A stretch of 16,554 bases of DNA from Desulfovibrio sp. (GTDB taxonomy: Bacteria > Desulfobacterota > Desulfovibrionia > Desulfovibrionales > Desulfovibrionaceae), in contig VSMX01000041.1 of assembly GCA_009773975.1 (NCBI GenBank), positions 1 to 16,554 on the forward strand, in the 5' to 3' direction. Both the position numbers and the translations under genes were made by a program. The notes beneath the pieces were generated by a model. The model worked only from the letters and a program-made list of their open reading frames with translations. It was not told the origin of the DNA and did no database searches. Shown one piece after another: positions 1-8,529 of this stretch. How positions within the stretch are numbered: position 1 is the stretch's first letter; every line of letters begins with the position of its first letter.

Positions 1-993
1 GTTAACGATATGCCGGGCATGGGCTATTTCCCCGTGGTGGATTCCGGAATACGCTACAAAATTCCCGAAAATGACGGCAATTCCTGCGAAGTAGAGTTTA
101 AGGTCTCGCCCGGTTTTCTGGCCCGGCTTCCCTTCGCGGAACCGGAAAGGGCCGAAATATGGGAGAGATCCTACGAAAAACAGATTGCGGCCGCCTTTGC
201 AAAGTTCAATGGCGATGAAGAAAAATTCGCCCTGGAGTGGGAGCCGTCCTTTACAGATTGCGGCAAGCTGCGTTGCAAAATCGCCCTGCATAGCTTCAAT
301 GAAATGAATGAGGCCGTGCTTATGGCAACGGCCACGGTTCTTGACGAGAATGGAGTGGAAACAGGCAAATATAATCTGTGTTCGGATGGCCTGCTTTCAA
401 ACCTTGATGTGCTTGAGGATTTTTCGGAAGACAGCATTGAAGATTTTTGCGAAAACATTTGCCTCAATGCGCTGCTGCCGGATTACACGTTCAGGGATGA
501 GGCAAGGGAAGTCCTGAACAAGGCCTTTATGGGAGTCAGCCTGGAATTTTTCGCCAACAGTTCCTGGGAAATCGAGGAGCGGAAGAACTGGCGCGAAGGT
601 TTGGTAATGTTTCTCAACCCCGTAAGCCCCCTCCATGTTGACGGGCCGCAAAAAAAATGTGTCGAAAGCATTGTCGGCACCCTGGAAAATCCGGCCTTCC
701 CGGAACGGGAAGCCATATACCTGCTTTTCGCCAGGATCGCAGATCCTGCCGAATTTGAATATGATATTACGGTAAGCGGCCCCTGGCCCTGGAACAGGGA
801 TGTTTTTGCGCAATATCCCGCGCTTCTGCGCAAGGTTCTGGAAAAGCCCGAAAACATAGTGTTCCAGGACAAATTCGTTCCCGCTGGGGTGGAAGATGGA
901 GTTGACCCGATCGTAACCATGATGCTTTCCGGCAAGGAACTTGCCCTGAAAATCCAGAAAGCCCTTGGCGCGGCCTCCGGGGAGGATGAATAA
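1..993 (+). CDS. Hypothetical protein, 5'-truncated by the window edge; paralog of the next gene
   Basis: I do not recognise the family. The reading frame is open to the first base (it reads V-N-D before the first ATG at position 10). Alignment to the downstream paralog places this Met about 33 residues into the protein, so the real start probably lies outside the window. No signal peptide or membrane segment is seen in the visible part, so it is probably cytoplasmic. Blocks shared with the neighbour are GFLARLPF (visible residues 35-42) followed by a charged helix, a CGK segment, GTLxxPxFPxxEA and a GPxP motif near the C-terminus. The stop overlaps the next start in TAATG, and a GGAGG for the next gene lies inside its 3' end, so the pair is translationally coupled. 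Coding is well supported by GC-rich third positions; function is unknown. Confidence 0.8.
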   Translation, partial: VNDMPGMGYFPVVDSGIRYKIPENDGNSCEVEFKVSPGFLARLPFAEPERAEIWERSYEKQIAAAFAKFNGDEEKFALEWEPSFTDCGKLRCKIALHSFNEMNEAVLMATATVLDENGVETGKYNLCSDGLLSNLDVLEDFSEDSIEDFCENICLNALLPDYTFRDEAREVLNKAFMGVSLEFFANSSWEIEERKNWREGLVMFLNPVSPLHVDGPQKKCVESIVGTLENPAFPEREAIYLLFARIADPAEFEYDITVSGPWPWNRDVFAQYPALLRKVLEKPENIVFQDKFVPAGVEDGVDPIVTMMLSGKELALKIQKALGAASGEDE

Positions 994-2108
994 TGGCCGC
1001 AAAAAGAAAACGTCTCTCGCAGATGCATTTCTCGAAAAGAATTAAATTCGAGAATATCTTTCAGTCCCTTACTGAACAATGGCTGGAAATGTCCGCCGAT
1101 ATGGGCCTGGTGGCCATTCCGCCGGATTCGACCGTTGAGATGGGCGTAAGCAAGGACAAAAAATCAGGCCATCTCATAATCCCTGTAACCAGGGGCTTCC
1201 TGGCGCGGCTGCCTTTTGTGGACAAGGAAAAGGCGCGGAAATGGAACGAGGCTTACAAAGAAGAAGTCAAAAAAGCCAGTGAAAAATTCGGCTCCAGATG
1301 GATGGACTGGGACAATCTTTCCGCTTGCGGAAAATGCGCCATCCTGATCGGCGAAAACGGCAAAATTGACGGCCGCATCCTCTTTCACGGTCTGGCCGAT
1401 GTAACCGGCCCCGATGGAGAACGCCTTGGTGGATTTCATCTTTTCCAGAACAGGGAGTATCCTTCCACAGCCATCATCAATGATTATTCAAAGGAAAGCC
1501 TTGAATCCCTGACCGAACAGGCGGCGGCCATGCTTGCAAGGCCATCCCAATGCTATCATTCGACAAATCGGAATTTCATTGAAAGCATCATGGAAATCGC
1601 CATTGAAATCCTGACTGAAACCAGCGACTGGCATATCCGCCCGCTGCGGGATGGCATGGAGCGCATGGCCTGGGTGCTCCATCCAGGTTCCATCGATTAT
1701 GTTGCAGAAGAAATGGCACCGCGCGTCAGGGAAATCACTGGCACGCTGGCCCATCCCGTATTTCCTCCAAAAGAGGCTGTTTTTATTCTTGTGGCTGCTT
1801 TTGATAACGATTCCACCTGCAAGATAAGCCTTGACGGTCCTTTCCCCTGCACAGCGCTGTCCCTGGAAGACGAATGCCAGCTCTACGGGCTTGCGGAGAA
1901 TCCAGGCGCGAAAAGCCTTTTCTCGAAGGAGATTGATATTGAGCAACTCCTGGAAGACTGCGAGAAGGAGTCCGCCCTCCTCGCCCAATCCCTCGCCCTG
2001 TCCAGCAAGATTGGCGATTCTGCGGGCATGCTGCGCAATATCGGGGAAGAATCCATTGAAGAACTGGATATTGACAAAGAGGACTTTGAAGGCGAAGACA
2101 GCTTCTGA
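993..2108 (+). CDS. Hypothetical protein, tandem paralog of the preceding gene
   Basis: This 371-residue protein has no family I recognise. It starts at ATG 993, overlapping the previous stop by one base, with GGAGG at 981-985 seven bases upstream. The N-terminus is basic (residues 1-20 rich in K/R) with no signal peptide. It shares GFLARLPF (residues 68-75), a charged helix, a CGK block and the GTLxxPxFPxxEA...GPxP region with its neighbour, so the two arose by tandem duplication. It has an extra acidic C-terminal tail (roughly residues 315-371, rich in E and D) that the first copy lacks. It is probably cytoplasmic. The role cannot be inferred from context because the upstream genes are outside the window. 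The pair could encode two subunits of a heteromeric complex, which is inference only. Confidence 0.85.
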   Translation: MAAKRKRLSQMHFSKRIKFENIFQSLTEQWLEMSADMGLVAIPPDSTVEMGVSKDKKSGHLIIPVTRGFLARLPFVDKEKARKWNEAYKEEVKKASEKFGSRWMDWDNLSACGKCAILIGENGKIDGRILFHGLADVTGPDGERLGGFHLFQNREYPSTAIINDYSKESLESLTEQAAAMLARPSQCYHSTNRNFIESIMEIAIEILTETSDWHIRPLRDGMERMAWVLHPGSIDYVAEEMAPRVREITGTLAHPVFPPKEAVFILVAAFDNDSTCKISLDGPFPCTALSLEDECQLYGLAENPGAKSLFSKEIDIEQLLEDCEKESALLAQSLALSSKIGDSAGMLRNIGEESIEELDIDKEDFEGEDSF

Positions 2109-2420
2109 AAAAGGGCGGTGTTTGTCTCGCGCCCTTGGAGAAGCAAAAATCCCAAAAAAATTTAACAAATAATTTCAGTTAGTTACCAAAAAATTACCCG
2201 TACACCCAACCCTTTGAAATTATTCTACTTTTCAGGATGCCGCCCCGTGTGAATTTGCGGGGCGGTTGCCTTGCAATTAATCAATATTTGTGTTTTGTAA
2301 ATCTGCCTTATTAAAAAAGTGTATTTTCAGGCTTTTGTCTGTTTTTGGATAAAAGCCAATTGCTGAAGCTACGTTCTTTGCGGCAGTCCCCTTTGCCGTA
2401 AAAGCGCATGGAGCATTTTA
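2109..2420. other. AT-rich intergenic region upstream of the efflux operon
   Basis: These 312 bases carry no credible gene. They hold a GC-rich hairpin (annotated separately), then an AT-rich stretch at about 2270-2360 where the promoter of the efflux operon should lie. I could not find a convincing -35/-10 pair, and no TetR- or MarR-type regulator gene flanks the operon, so its control cannot be read from this sequence. Confidence 0.5.
2240..2265 (+). terminator. GC-rich hairpin, possible terminator of the paralog pair
   Basis: CCGCCCCG at 2240-2247 pairs perfectly with CGGGGCGG at 2258-2265 around a 10-base loop. It lies about 130 bases after the stop of the second paralog. The bases after the stem are not a clean T run, so it may be a weak or Rho-assisted terminator, or a hairpin of another role. 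Confidence 0.4.
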
Positions 2421-3584
2421 ATGGCAAGCAGATCTCTTGTAGCATGCGGCCTTGTTCTTGGCCTGTCTTTGGCATTGTGCGGCTGTGAGGAAAAAAATGC
2501 GCCCGGAGCGGCGGGTGGTACGCCCCTGCTGCCTGTCGCCGTGTATGACGTCAAGACCGGGGACGCGCCGTGGAACGCGGAATACCAGGCCCAGGCCACG
2601 GGCTCGCGCTCGGTCGAGGTCCGGGCGCGGGTGGAGGCCATTATCGAGAAACGCCTTTACAAGGAAGGCGATTTCGTCAAGGAAGGCCAGCAGCTCTTCC
2701 AGCTTGAACGCGACCAGTACGAGGCCAGGGTGGAAATGGCCAGGGCGCAGTACTCGAATGCAGAAAAGGAATGGAAGCGCGTAAGGCCCCTTTACGAAAA
2801 GAACGCGGTTTCGCAAAAGGAAAGGGACGCGGCTCGCGCGGCTTACGAATCTGCAAAGGCGGAACTGCGCGAGGCCCAGATCAACCTGGATTACTGCCAG
2901 GTTGTTTCGCCTGTTTCCGGCTATTCCAGCAAGGAAAACTTCACCCCCGGCAACCTGGTCAGCAACAATTCCCTGCTTACCTACGTCAACCAGACCGACC
3001 CCATGTACATCGATTTTTCCATTGCCGCGCCGGAACGCATGCAGCGCATGCAGCTCGCGGCCGAGGGCAGGCTGGTGATGCCAAAGGGCAATATCTATGT
3101 TGCCAGATTAAAGCTGCTGGACGGCTCCATGTATCCTGGCGAGGGCAAGGTTACATTCATAGACAGCAAGGTACAGCCGACAACGGGCGTAATCCAGGCC
3201 AGAGCCGTTTTCAGAAATTCCGACGAATCGATCATGCCCGGCCAGTATGTGCGCATCTTCATGGAAGGCGACATTCTAAAGGATGCAATCCTTATTCCGC
3301 AAAAATGCGTTTCCACAACCCAGAAGGGCGCAAGCGTGATGGCGCTGAATGCCGAGGATGTGGTTTCGGAAGTGCCGATTGAAATAATCGCGACCGTGGG
3401 CGACCGGTACCTTGTTGGCAACGGCCTCAAGGCCGGAGATCGCATCATCAGCGAAGGCCTGGTCAAGGCCAGGCCCGGCGCCAAGGTGCGCGTAATGCCG
3501 CCCGAAGAAACGCTTCATGACACGGCGCAAAAGGAACAGCAACCGGCGCAGCAGGAAAAAGAACAGGGCCAGGAGCAAAAGTAG
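2421..3584 (+). CDS. RND efflux periplasmic adaptor (membrane fusion protein), AcrA/MexA type
   Basis: This is the adaptor subunit of a tripartite RND pump, linking the inner-membrane pump to the outer-membrane channel. The N-terminus is a lipoprotein signal with lipobox LCGC and acylated Cys22, so the protein is anchored in the membrane and faces the periplasm. Then come a first biotinyl-lipoyl half (about residues 60-93, with the EGDFVKEGQ turn), a long alpha-helical hairpin (about 95-158), the second lipoyl half (VVSPVSGY), beta-barrel domains with PGQYVRIF, and a membrane-proximal region. The last 25 residues are rich in Q, E and K. Its 387 residues match the AcrA family length (about 400). 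ATG 2421 is chosen because GGAG at 2410-2413 lies seven bases upstream and it gives an intact signal peptide. It is the first gene of a three-gene operon, seven bases before the pump gene. Confidence 0.93.
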   Translation: MASRSLVACGLVLGLSLALCGCEEKNAPGAAGGTPLLPVAVYDVKTGDAPWNAEYQAQATGSRSVEVRARVEAIIEKRLYKEGDFVKEGQQLFQLERDQYEARVEMARAQYSNAEKEWKRVRPLYEKNAVSQKERDAARAAYESAKAELREAQINLDYCQVVSPVSGYSSKENFTPGNLVSNNSLLTYVNQTDPMYIDFSIAAPERMQRMQLAAEGRLVMPKGNIYVARLKLLDGSMYPGEGKVTFIDSKVQPTTGVIQARAVFRNSDESIMPGQYVRIFMEGDILKDAILIPQKCVSTTQKGASVMALNAEDVVSEVPIEIIATVGDRYLVGNGLKAGDRIISEGLVKARPGAKVRVMPPEETLHDTAQKEQQPAQQEKEQGQEQK

Positions 3585-3591
3585 GTGATCC

Positions 3592-6500
3592 ATGGCTACC
3601 ACCATATCTGACAAACCAAATATATTTATCCGGCGCCCCATCCTCTCGATGGTCATTTCCATCGTGATCACCCTGGTTGGAGCGCTGGCGATCATGGCCC
3701 TGCCCATCGCCCAGTATCCCGAACTTGTGCCGCCAACGGTCAATGTTTCGGCATCCTATCCAGGCGCGAGCGCGGAAACAATCGCCTCCACGGTCATGGC
3801 CCCTCTCGAGATCAACATCAACGGCGTTGAAAACATGCTTTACATGACGTCCACCTCGGCCTCGGGCTCCGGTTCGGGATCGATCAGCGTCTATTTTTCG
3901 CTGGGCACCGATCCGGACATGGCCATGGTCAACGTCAACAACAAGGTCAACCTGGCCCAGACCCAGCTGCCGGAAGAAGTGCGCCGCCAGGGCGTAACCG
4001 TTACCAAGCGCTCCCCGGCCATGCTCCAGGTTTTCTGCTGCTATTCGCCAGATGGCCGTTACGACCAGGTCTATATTTCCAACTGGATGAAGATCAATCT
4101 CGTTGATGAGCTGAAACGCATAAAGGGCGTTGGCGACTGCACGGTTTTCGGATCGCAGGACTATTCCATGCGCATCTGGCTCAATCCGGACAAGCTGGCC
4201 AAATACGGCATCAGCATCCAGGAAGTGGCGGCGGCCATCCAGGAGCAGAACTCCCAGTTCGCGCCCGGGCGCCTCGGCGCCATGCCCGTTGTCAAGGGCA
4301 CGCAGCTGAACTGGCAGATCGACACGCTTGGCCGCTTGCAGACACCGGAACAGTTTGGTGAGATTATCGTCCGCACAGGCCCGGATTCGGCCATGCTAAG
4401 GCTGAAGGATCTGGCCCGCATCGAGCTTGGCGGCCAGGATTACAGCGTCAGCGCCCGCGAAAACGGCCACATCGCGGCAATGGGCGCGGTTTATCTTTTG
4501 CCTGGCGCAAACGCCATCGAGACTGGCAAACTTGTTTTGGCCCGTGTGAAGGAAATCGCCAAAACCCTGCCGGACGGCATGGAATACACCCTTGTCGTCG
4601 ATACCAATGACTTCGTCATGGAATCGATCCACGAGGTTATCAGGACGCTCTTCGAAGCCCTGATCCTGGTCATGGCCGTTGTCTATATCTTCCTGCAGGA
4701 CTGGCGGGCCACGCTCATCCCCTGCCTGGCCGTGCCTGTTTCGATTGTCGGCACATTCGCCGGCCTTTACGCGCTTGGCTTTTCAATCAACACATTGACC
4801 CTTTTCGCGGTGGTTCTGGCCATCGGCCTTGTGGTTGACGATGCGATCGTCGTTATCGAAAATGTCGAGCGCATCATGCAGGACGAGCATTTGCCGCCGC
4901 TGGAGGCCACGGCCAAGAGCATGAACGAGGTTACGACCTCCGTTATATGCTTTGTCTTCTCGCTATGTTCGGTCTTTGTTCCCGTCGCCTTCATGGGCGG
5001 CCTGGCGGGCCAGATGTACAAACAGTTCGCCATCACGATCGCAATCTCGGTTACGCTTTCGGGCATTGTGGCGCTAACGCTCACGCCGGCCCTCTGCGCG
5101 CTGATGCTCAAGCAGCATGCGCCCAATCACAAGCCGGCCAAAATATTTCAAAGATTCAATTACCTTTTTGGCAAATTCACCCATGTTTATTTGCGCATAA
5201 CGCGCTGGATAAAGAACAACGGCGGCAAGGGCCTGGTTTTTACGGGCCTGCTTTGCGTTGCCATCTGGTATCTGTTCAGGATCATGCCCAGCGGCCTCGT
5301 GCCCAACGAGGATCAGGGCTACATCCTTGGCATGGGCATATTGGACGACGGAGCTTCCCTCAACCGCACCGTGGTCGTTGGCGACGTGATAAAGGATTAT
5401 GCCCTGAAGGACAGGACGGTGAGGCTGCTTGCCAACATTAATGGCATCGACATCACAACCGGCGCGGTAAAAAGCAATTACACAACATACTTTGCCACCC
5501 TGATTCCCTGGGATCAGCGGCCGCTTGAGAGCGAATCCTCGGACGCCCTGACCCAGAAGATGCAGGCTGTTACCATGATGCAGCCGGAAGCCGTGGTCAT
5601 GGGCTTTTCGCCGCCGCCAATTTCGGGCATGAGCACAACGGGCGGCGTGGAGGCCTATTTGCAGATGCGCGGCTCCGGCACCTTGCAGGATCTTGAAGCG
5701 GCCGCGAACAAATTTGTGCAGGAAGCGACAAGCACAAACGCGGACGGCACGCGCAAGTACCCGGCAATCGGAACAATCCAGAATTTGTTTTCGACCGGCG
5801 CGCCGCAGCTTTACGCCAATCTTGACCGCGACCGCTGCAAGGATATGGGCATTAATATCACAGATGTCTATACGGCCATGAGCGGCACATTTGGCGGCCT
5901 TTATGTCAACGATTTCAACTATCTGGGCCGCACATTCCAGGTGCGTATGCAGAGCGAAAGCCCCTACCGCATGCTGCCGGAGGATCTTAACGAGGTCTTT
6001 GTGCAGAACAACAAGGGCGAAATGATTCCGCTTACGGCAATCATGACCCTTGAGCGGCGCACAGCCCCGAATGTGGTTGAACGCTATAACGTCTTCCCCG
6101 GCGCGCACCTCATGGGCAATCCGGCTGAAGGCTATTCCACCGGCCAGGCCATCGAGGCCATGCAGGCCGTGGCCGACACGCTGCCGGAGGAGTACTCCCT
6201 GGGCTGGGTTGGCTCGGCCCTGCAGGAAAAGCTGGCCAGCCAGGACACCATCTTCATCTTTGTGCTGGCGCTGACCATGGTCTTTCTTATTCTTGCCGCC
6301 CAGTATGAATCCTGGGCGCTTCCCCTCTCGGTTCTCACCGCCGTGCCCTACGGCGTTTTCGGCGCCCTTGTGGCCACCTATTTCCGCGGACTGATGAACG
6401 ACGTCTATTTTCAGATAGCCCTGATCACCATCATCGGCCTCGCGGCCAAGAACGCCATCTTGATCGTCGAGTTCGCGGTCGACGCCTGGCGCGCCGGCCG

Positions 6501-6798
6501 CAGTCTGGATGTTGCGGCAATGTTCGCGGCCCGCGTACGCTTCCGGCCGATCATCATGACGTCCCTGGCCTTCATACTGGGCGTCGTTCCCCTGGCCATC
6601 AGCACTGGCGCGGGCGCCAACAGCCGTCACGCCATCGGCACGGCCGTCATCGGCGGCATGCTCGGGGCAACGTTTCTGGCCACCCTTTTCGTGCCCTATT
6701 TCTTCAAGGCAATCACCTCGATTGCCCTGAAAATCAGGGGCAGGAAAGATCCAAATGCCGACAAACCGGCCGATGACGAGGAACTGGAGGAAGTATGA
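3592..6798 (+). CDS. RND multidrug efflux pump, inner-membrane subunit (HAE1 family, AcrB/MexB type)
   Basis: This is the proton-driven pump of the tripartite system, which moves amphiphilic drugs, bile-salt-like detergents or similar compounds from periplasm and membrane to the outside. The 1068 residues match the family (about 1030-1050) plus a short acidic C-terminal tail. The N-terminus has the usual FIRRPILSMVISI start of TM1. The proton-relay aspartates Asp416-Asp417 lie in GLVVDDAIVVIENVER (TM4), and Lys953 in GLAAKNAILIVEF (TM10) corresponds to AcrB Lys940. The PNEDQGY segment and the AAQYESWALPLSVL stretch are also typical of HAE1. It starts at ATG 3592, with AGGTGA overlapping the upstream stop. 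Its stop overlaps the next start (ATGA), so translation of the channel gene is coupled. Substrate specificity cannot be read from the sequence. Confidence 0.96.
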   Translation: MATTISDKPNIFIRRPILSMVISIVITLVGALAIMALPIAQYPELVPPTVNVSASYPGASAETIASTVMAPLEININGVENMLYMTSTSASGSGSGSISVYFSLGTDPDMAMVNVNNKVNLAQTQLPEEVRRQGVTVTKRSPAMLQVFCCYSPDGRYDQVYISNWMKINLVDELKRIKGVGDCTVFGSQDYSMRIWLNPDKLAKYGISIQEVAAAIQEQNSQFAPGRLGAMPVVKGTQLNWQIDTLGRLQTPEQFGEIIVRTGPDSAMLRLKDLARIELGGQDYSVSARENGHIAAMGAVYLLPGANAIETGKLVLARVKEIAKTLPDGMEYTLVVDTNDFVMESIHEVIRTLFEALILVMAVVYIFLQDWRATLIPCLAVPVSIVGTFAGLYALGFSINTLTLFAVVLAIGLVVDDAIVVIENVERIMQDEHLPPLEATAKSMNEVTTSVICFVFSLCSVFVPVAFMGGLAGQMYKQFAITIAISVTLSGIVALTLTPALCALMLKQHAPNHKPAKIFQRFNYLFGKFTHVYLRITRWIKNNGGKGLVFTGLLCVAIWYLFRIMPSGLVPNEDQGYILGMGILDDGASLNRTVVVGDVIKDYALKDRTVRLLANINGIDITTGAVKSNYTTYFATLIPWDQRPLESESSDALTQKMQAVTMMQPEAVVMGFSPPPISGMSTTGGVEAYLQMRGSGTLQDLEAAANKFVQEATSTNADGTRKYPAIGTIQNLFSTGAPQLYANLDRDRCKDMGINITDVYTAMSGTFGGLYVNDFNYLGRTFQVRMQSESPYRMLPEDLNEVFVQNNKGEMIPLTAIMTLERRTAPNVVERYNVFPGAHLMGNPAEGYSTGQAIEAMQAVADTLPEEYSLGWVGSALQEKLASQDTIFIFVLALTMVFLILAAQYESWALPLSVLTAVPYGVFGALVATYFRGLMNDVYFQIALITIIGLAAKNAILIVEFAVDAWRAGRSLDVAAMFAARVRFRPIIMTSLAFILGVVPLAISTGAGANSRHAIGTAVIGGMLGATFLATLFVPYFFKAITSIALKIRGRKDPNADKPADDEELEEV

Positions 6799-8312
6799 TC
6801 AAAAACTGTAGCCGGCTGCTTTGCCTGCTTTGCGTCGGCATTCTGCTTGGCGCCTGCTCCTTTGCGCCCAAATACGAACGACCGGATCAGGATTTGCCCG
6901 ACGAATGGCGCAAGGTGGATCTTGGCTCCACCCCTCTGGACACGGACTGGTGGACGCGCTTCAAGGATCCCGTGCTGACAGCCATGATCGACCATGCCCT
7001 GGTCAATAACCAGGATATCGCCCAGTCGCTTGCCAGGGTGGATTCCGCCGCCGCCCAGGTGGGCACGGCCACGTCCGCCCTTTTCCCCAACCTTTCTGGT
7101 TCCGGCGCGGGGCGCGCCCAGGGAGCAAGCGAGAAAACGCCAAATACCGTTCCCTTTGATCAAAGCGGCCTGTCCCGTTCGACCACGCAGTACCAGGGCG
7201 AGCTGAACGCGGCCTGGGAACTGGATTTATGGGGCAAATACCGCAACCAGCGCACCATGCTCTCCGATGTGCTAATGAACAGCGTTATCGGACACGAAGC
7301 CCTGAGGCTGGAGATAGCAGGCCAGACGGCCCAGGCTTATTTTGCCCTGCTCGCCCTTGATATGCAGCTTGAAACAGCGCGGCGCACCCTGAAAAGCCGC
7401 GAGGAAAGCTTTGGCATCTACACCAGCCGCTACAAGGAAGGCGACATCACCGAACTTGACTGGCAGCGAGCCCGCGCGGAAGTCGAGATCGCCCGCGCCC
7501 AGGTGCATACATCCACCGTTGCGGTTGACCAGGCCGAATCCGCGCTTGCCGTGCTGTTGGGCCGCTCCCCAAGAGATATAATCAACCGAGCCATGCCGCG
7601 CGGCCACGATATCGGCGCCCTGCCCTCTCCGCCTGTGCTGCCCGCTGGCCTCCCCAGCGAGCTTTTGATGCGCCGGCCAGACATCCGCGCTTCCGAATAC
7701 CTGATCATGGCCTATAACGCCAATATTGGCGTCGCCCGCGCGGAATTCTTCCCCTCAATTTCGCTCACCGGAATGATGGGCACAATTGCTTCCAGCGTTG
7801 GAAATCTCTTTACAGGGCCGGCCGGGGCATGGAGCTACGGCGTTTCCGGATCGCTCCCAATTATCGACTTCGGGCGCAACTGGTACAACCTCAAGGACGC
7901 GGAAGCACAGAAGCGCGCGGCAATCGCCACCTATCGCAAGACGGTGCAGAGCGCCTTCCAGGATATCCGCAATTCGCTCACAGCCCAGCGCGAAGCAGAT
8001 TCCATCGTAAACAGCATGCAGATTCAGGTTGACAGCCTGCGCCGCGCTACGGATCTTGCCCGGTTGCAGTACGATAACGGCTATACGGACTATCTGACCG
8101 TGCTTGATGCCGAACGCCAGCTATTCTCGGCCGAGCTTTCGCTGGCCACTGCCCTGCGCGACAGGCTTGACGCCATTGTCTCTGTCTGCATGGCGCTTGG
8201 CGGCGGCTGGAAAGATTCGGGCATAACGCCGCAATTCCCCATTGTCGATACAAGGGAATTGCTGGAAAGCGAACAGGCCATCGGCGTGCCCAAACACAAG
8301 AAAAACAAATAA
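6795..8312 (+). CDS. RND efflux outer-membrane lipoprotein channel (OprM/NodT family)
   Basis: This is the outer-membrane exit duct of the efflux system, a trimeric TolC-like barrel with a periplasmic alpha-tunnel. The N-terminal lipoprotein signal ends at lipobox LGAC with Cys21, followed by the family start FAPKYERP. Hallmarks include DWWTRFKDPVL (start of the first repeat), AAWELDLWGKYR, the LLMRRPDIRASEY segment followed by VARAEFFPSISLTG, and YDNGYTDYLTVLDAERQLF near the end, which occur at matching places in both halves of OprM-type proteins. Its length of 505 residues is usual. ATG 6795 overlaps the pump stop by four bases and has GGAGG at 6786-6790. It is the last gene of the operon and is followed by a strong terminator. 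The exact ortholog name (OprM, AdeK, CmeC) is not resolvable. Confidence 0.95.
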   Translation: MIKNCSRLLCLLCVGILLGACSFAPKYERPDQDLPDEWRKVDLGSTPLDTDWWTRFKDPVLTAMIDHALVNNQDIAQSLARVDSAAAQVGTATSALFPNLSGSGAGRAQGASEKTPNTVPFDQSGLSRSTTQYQGELNAAWELDLWGKYRNQRTMLSDVLMNSVIGHEALRLEIAGQTAQAYFALLALDMQLETARRTLKSREESFGIYTSRYKEGDITELDWQRARAEVEIARAQVHTSTVAVDQAESALAVLLGRSPRDIINRAMPRGHDIGALPSPPVLPAGLPSELLMRRPDIRASEYLIMAYNANIGVARAEFFPSISLTGMMGTIASSVGNLFTGPAGAWSYGVSGSLPIIDFGRNWYNLKDAEAQKRAAIATYRKTVQSAFQDIRNSLTAQREADSIVNSMQIQVDSLRRATDLARLQYDNGYTDYLTVLDAERQLFSAELSLATALRDRLDAIVSVCMALGGGWKDSGITPQFPIVDTRELLESEQAIGVPKHKKNK

Positions 8313-8317
8313 AACAA

Positions 8318-8360
8318 ATTGTAAAAAGCGGCCAATCAGCATCTGGCCGCTTTTTACAAT
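8318..8360. terminator. Strong bidirectional intrinsic terminator after the efflux operon
   Basis: A perfect 17-bp inverted repeat (8318-8334 with 8344-8360, 9-base loop) begins six bases after the channel stop. The stem has a GCGGCCA core flanked by A5 on the left and T5 on the right, so on either strand the GC core is followed by a U run. It would end the efflux transcript on the + strand and also the converging flagellar transcript on the - strand. Confidence 0.93.
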
Positions 8361-8389
8361 CCCTGTGGACAGTCCAATAAATATAATAT

Positions 8390-8509
8390 CTATTCCATAA
8401 CCAGAATACCATAACTTCCGTCGGATGCCTTTTCCTGCCGCCCAATGGCCGTAATATTCATACCGGCAAAAGTTTCCTTCTCGTTGGCGGCGCGCGGGAC
8501 GCGCCGCAT
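8390..8509 (-). CDS. Possible 39-residue small protein after flgD
   Basis: Reading the - strand, an ATG at 8507-8509 opens a 39-codon frame ending in TAG at 8390-8392. An AGG lies eight bases upstream of the ATG. The C-terminal part (MNITAIGRQEKASDGSYGIL, then VME) has ordinary amino-acid composition and mixed codons, and a second internal ATG starts this block. The frame sits 20 bases after the flgD stop, on the same strand, and ends before the shared terminator. It could be a genuine small protein, a decayed remnant of a gene once downstream of flgD, or chance. An inverted repeat (GCGGCGCG at 8487-8494 with 8500-8507) overlaps its start. Nothing is recognised by family. Confidence 0.3.
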   Translation of the reverse strand: MRRVPRAANEKETFAGMNITAIGRQEKASDGSYGILVME

Positions 8510-8529
8510 TCCATTTGCCTGCTGTAAGC

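Noticed and set aside
5074..6630. A 518-codon open frame on the - strand
   Set aside because: It lies wholly opposite the pump gene, whose family match is certain. The frame is open because of GC-biased codons; its composition (many H, G, R, A) is that of an antisense shadow.
8487..8507. GCGGCGCG/CGCGCCGC hairpin as a terminator of flgD
   Set aside because: The stem is good, but no T run follows on the - strand. The 17-bp hairpin at 8318-8360 is a much better terminator for this transcript.
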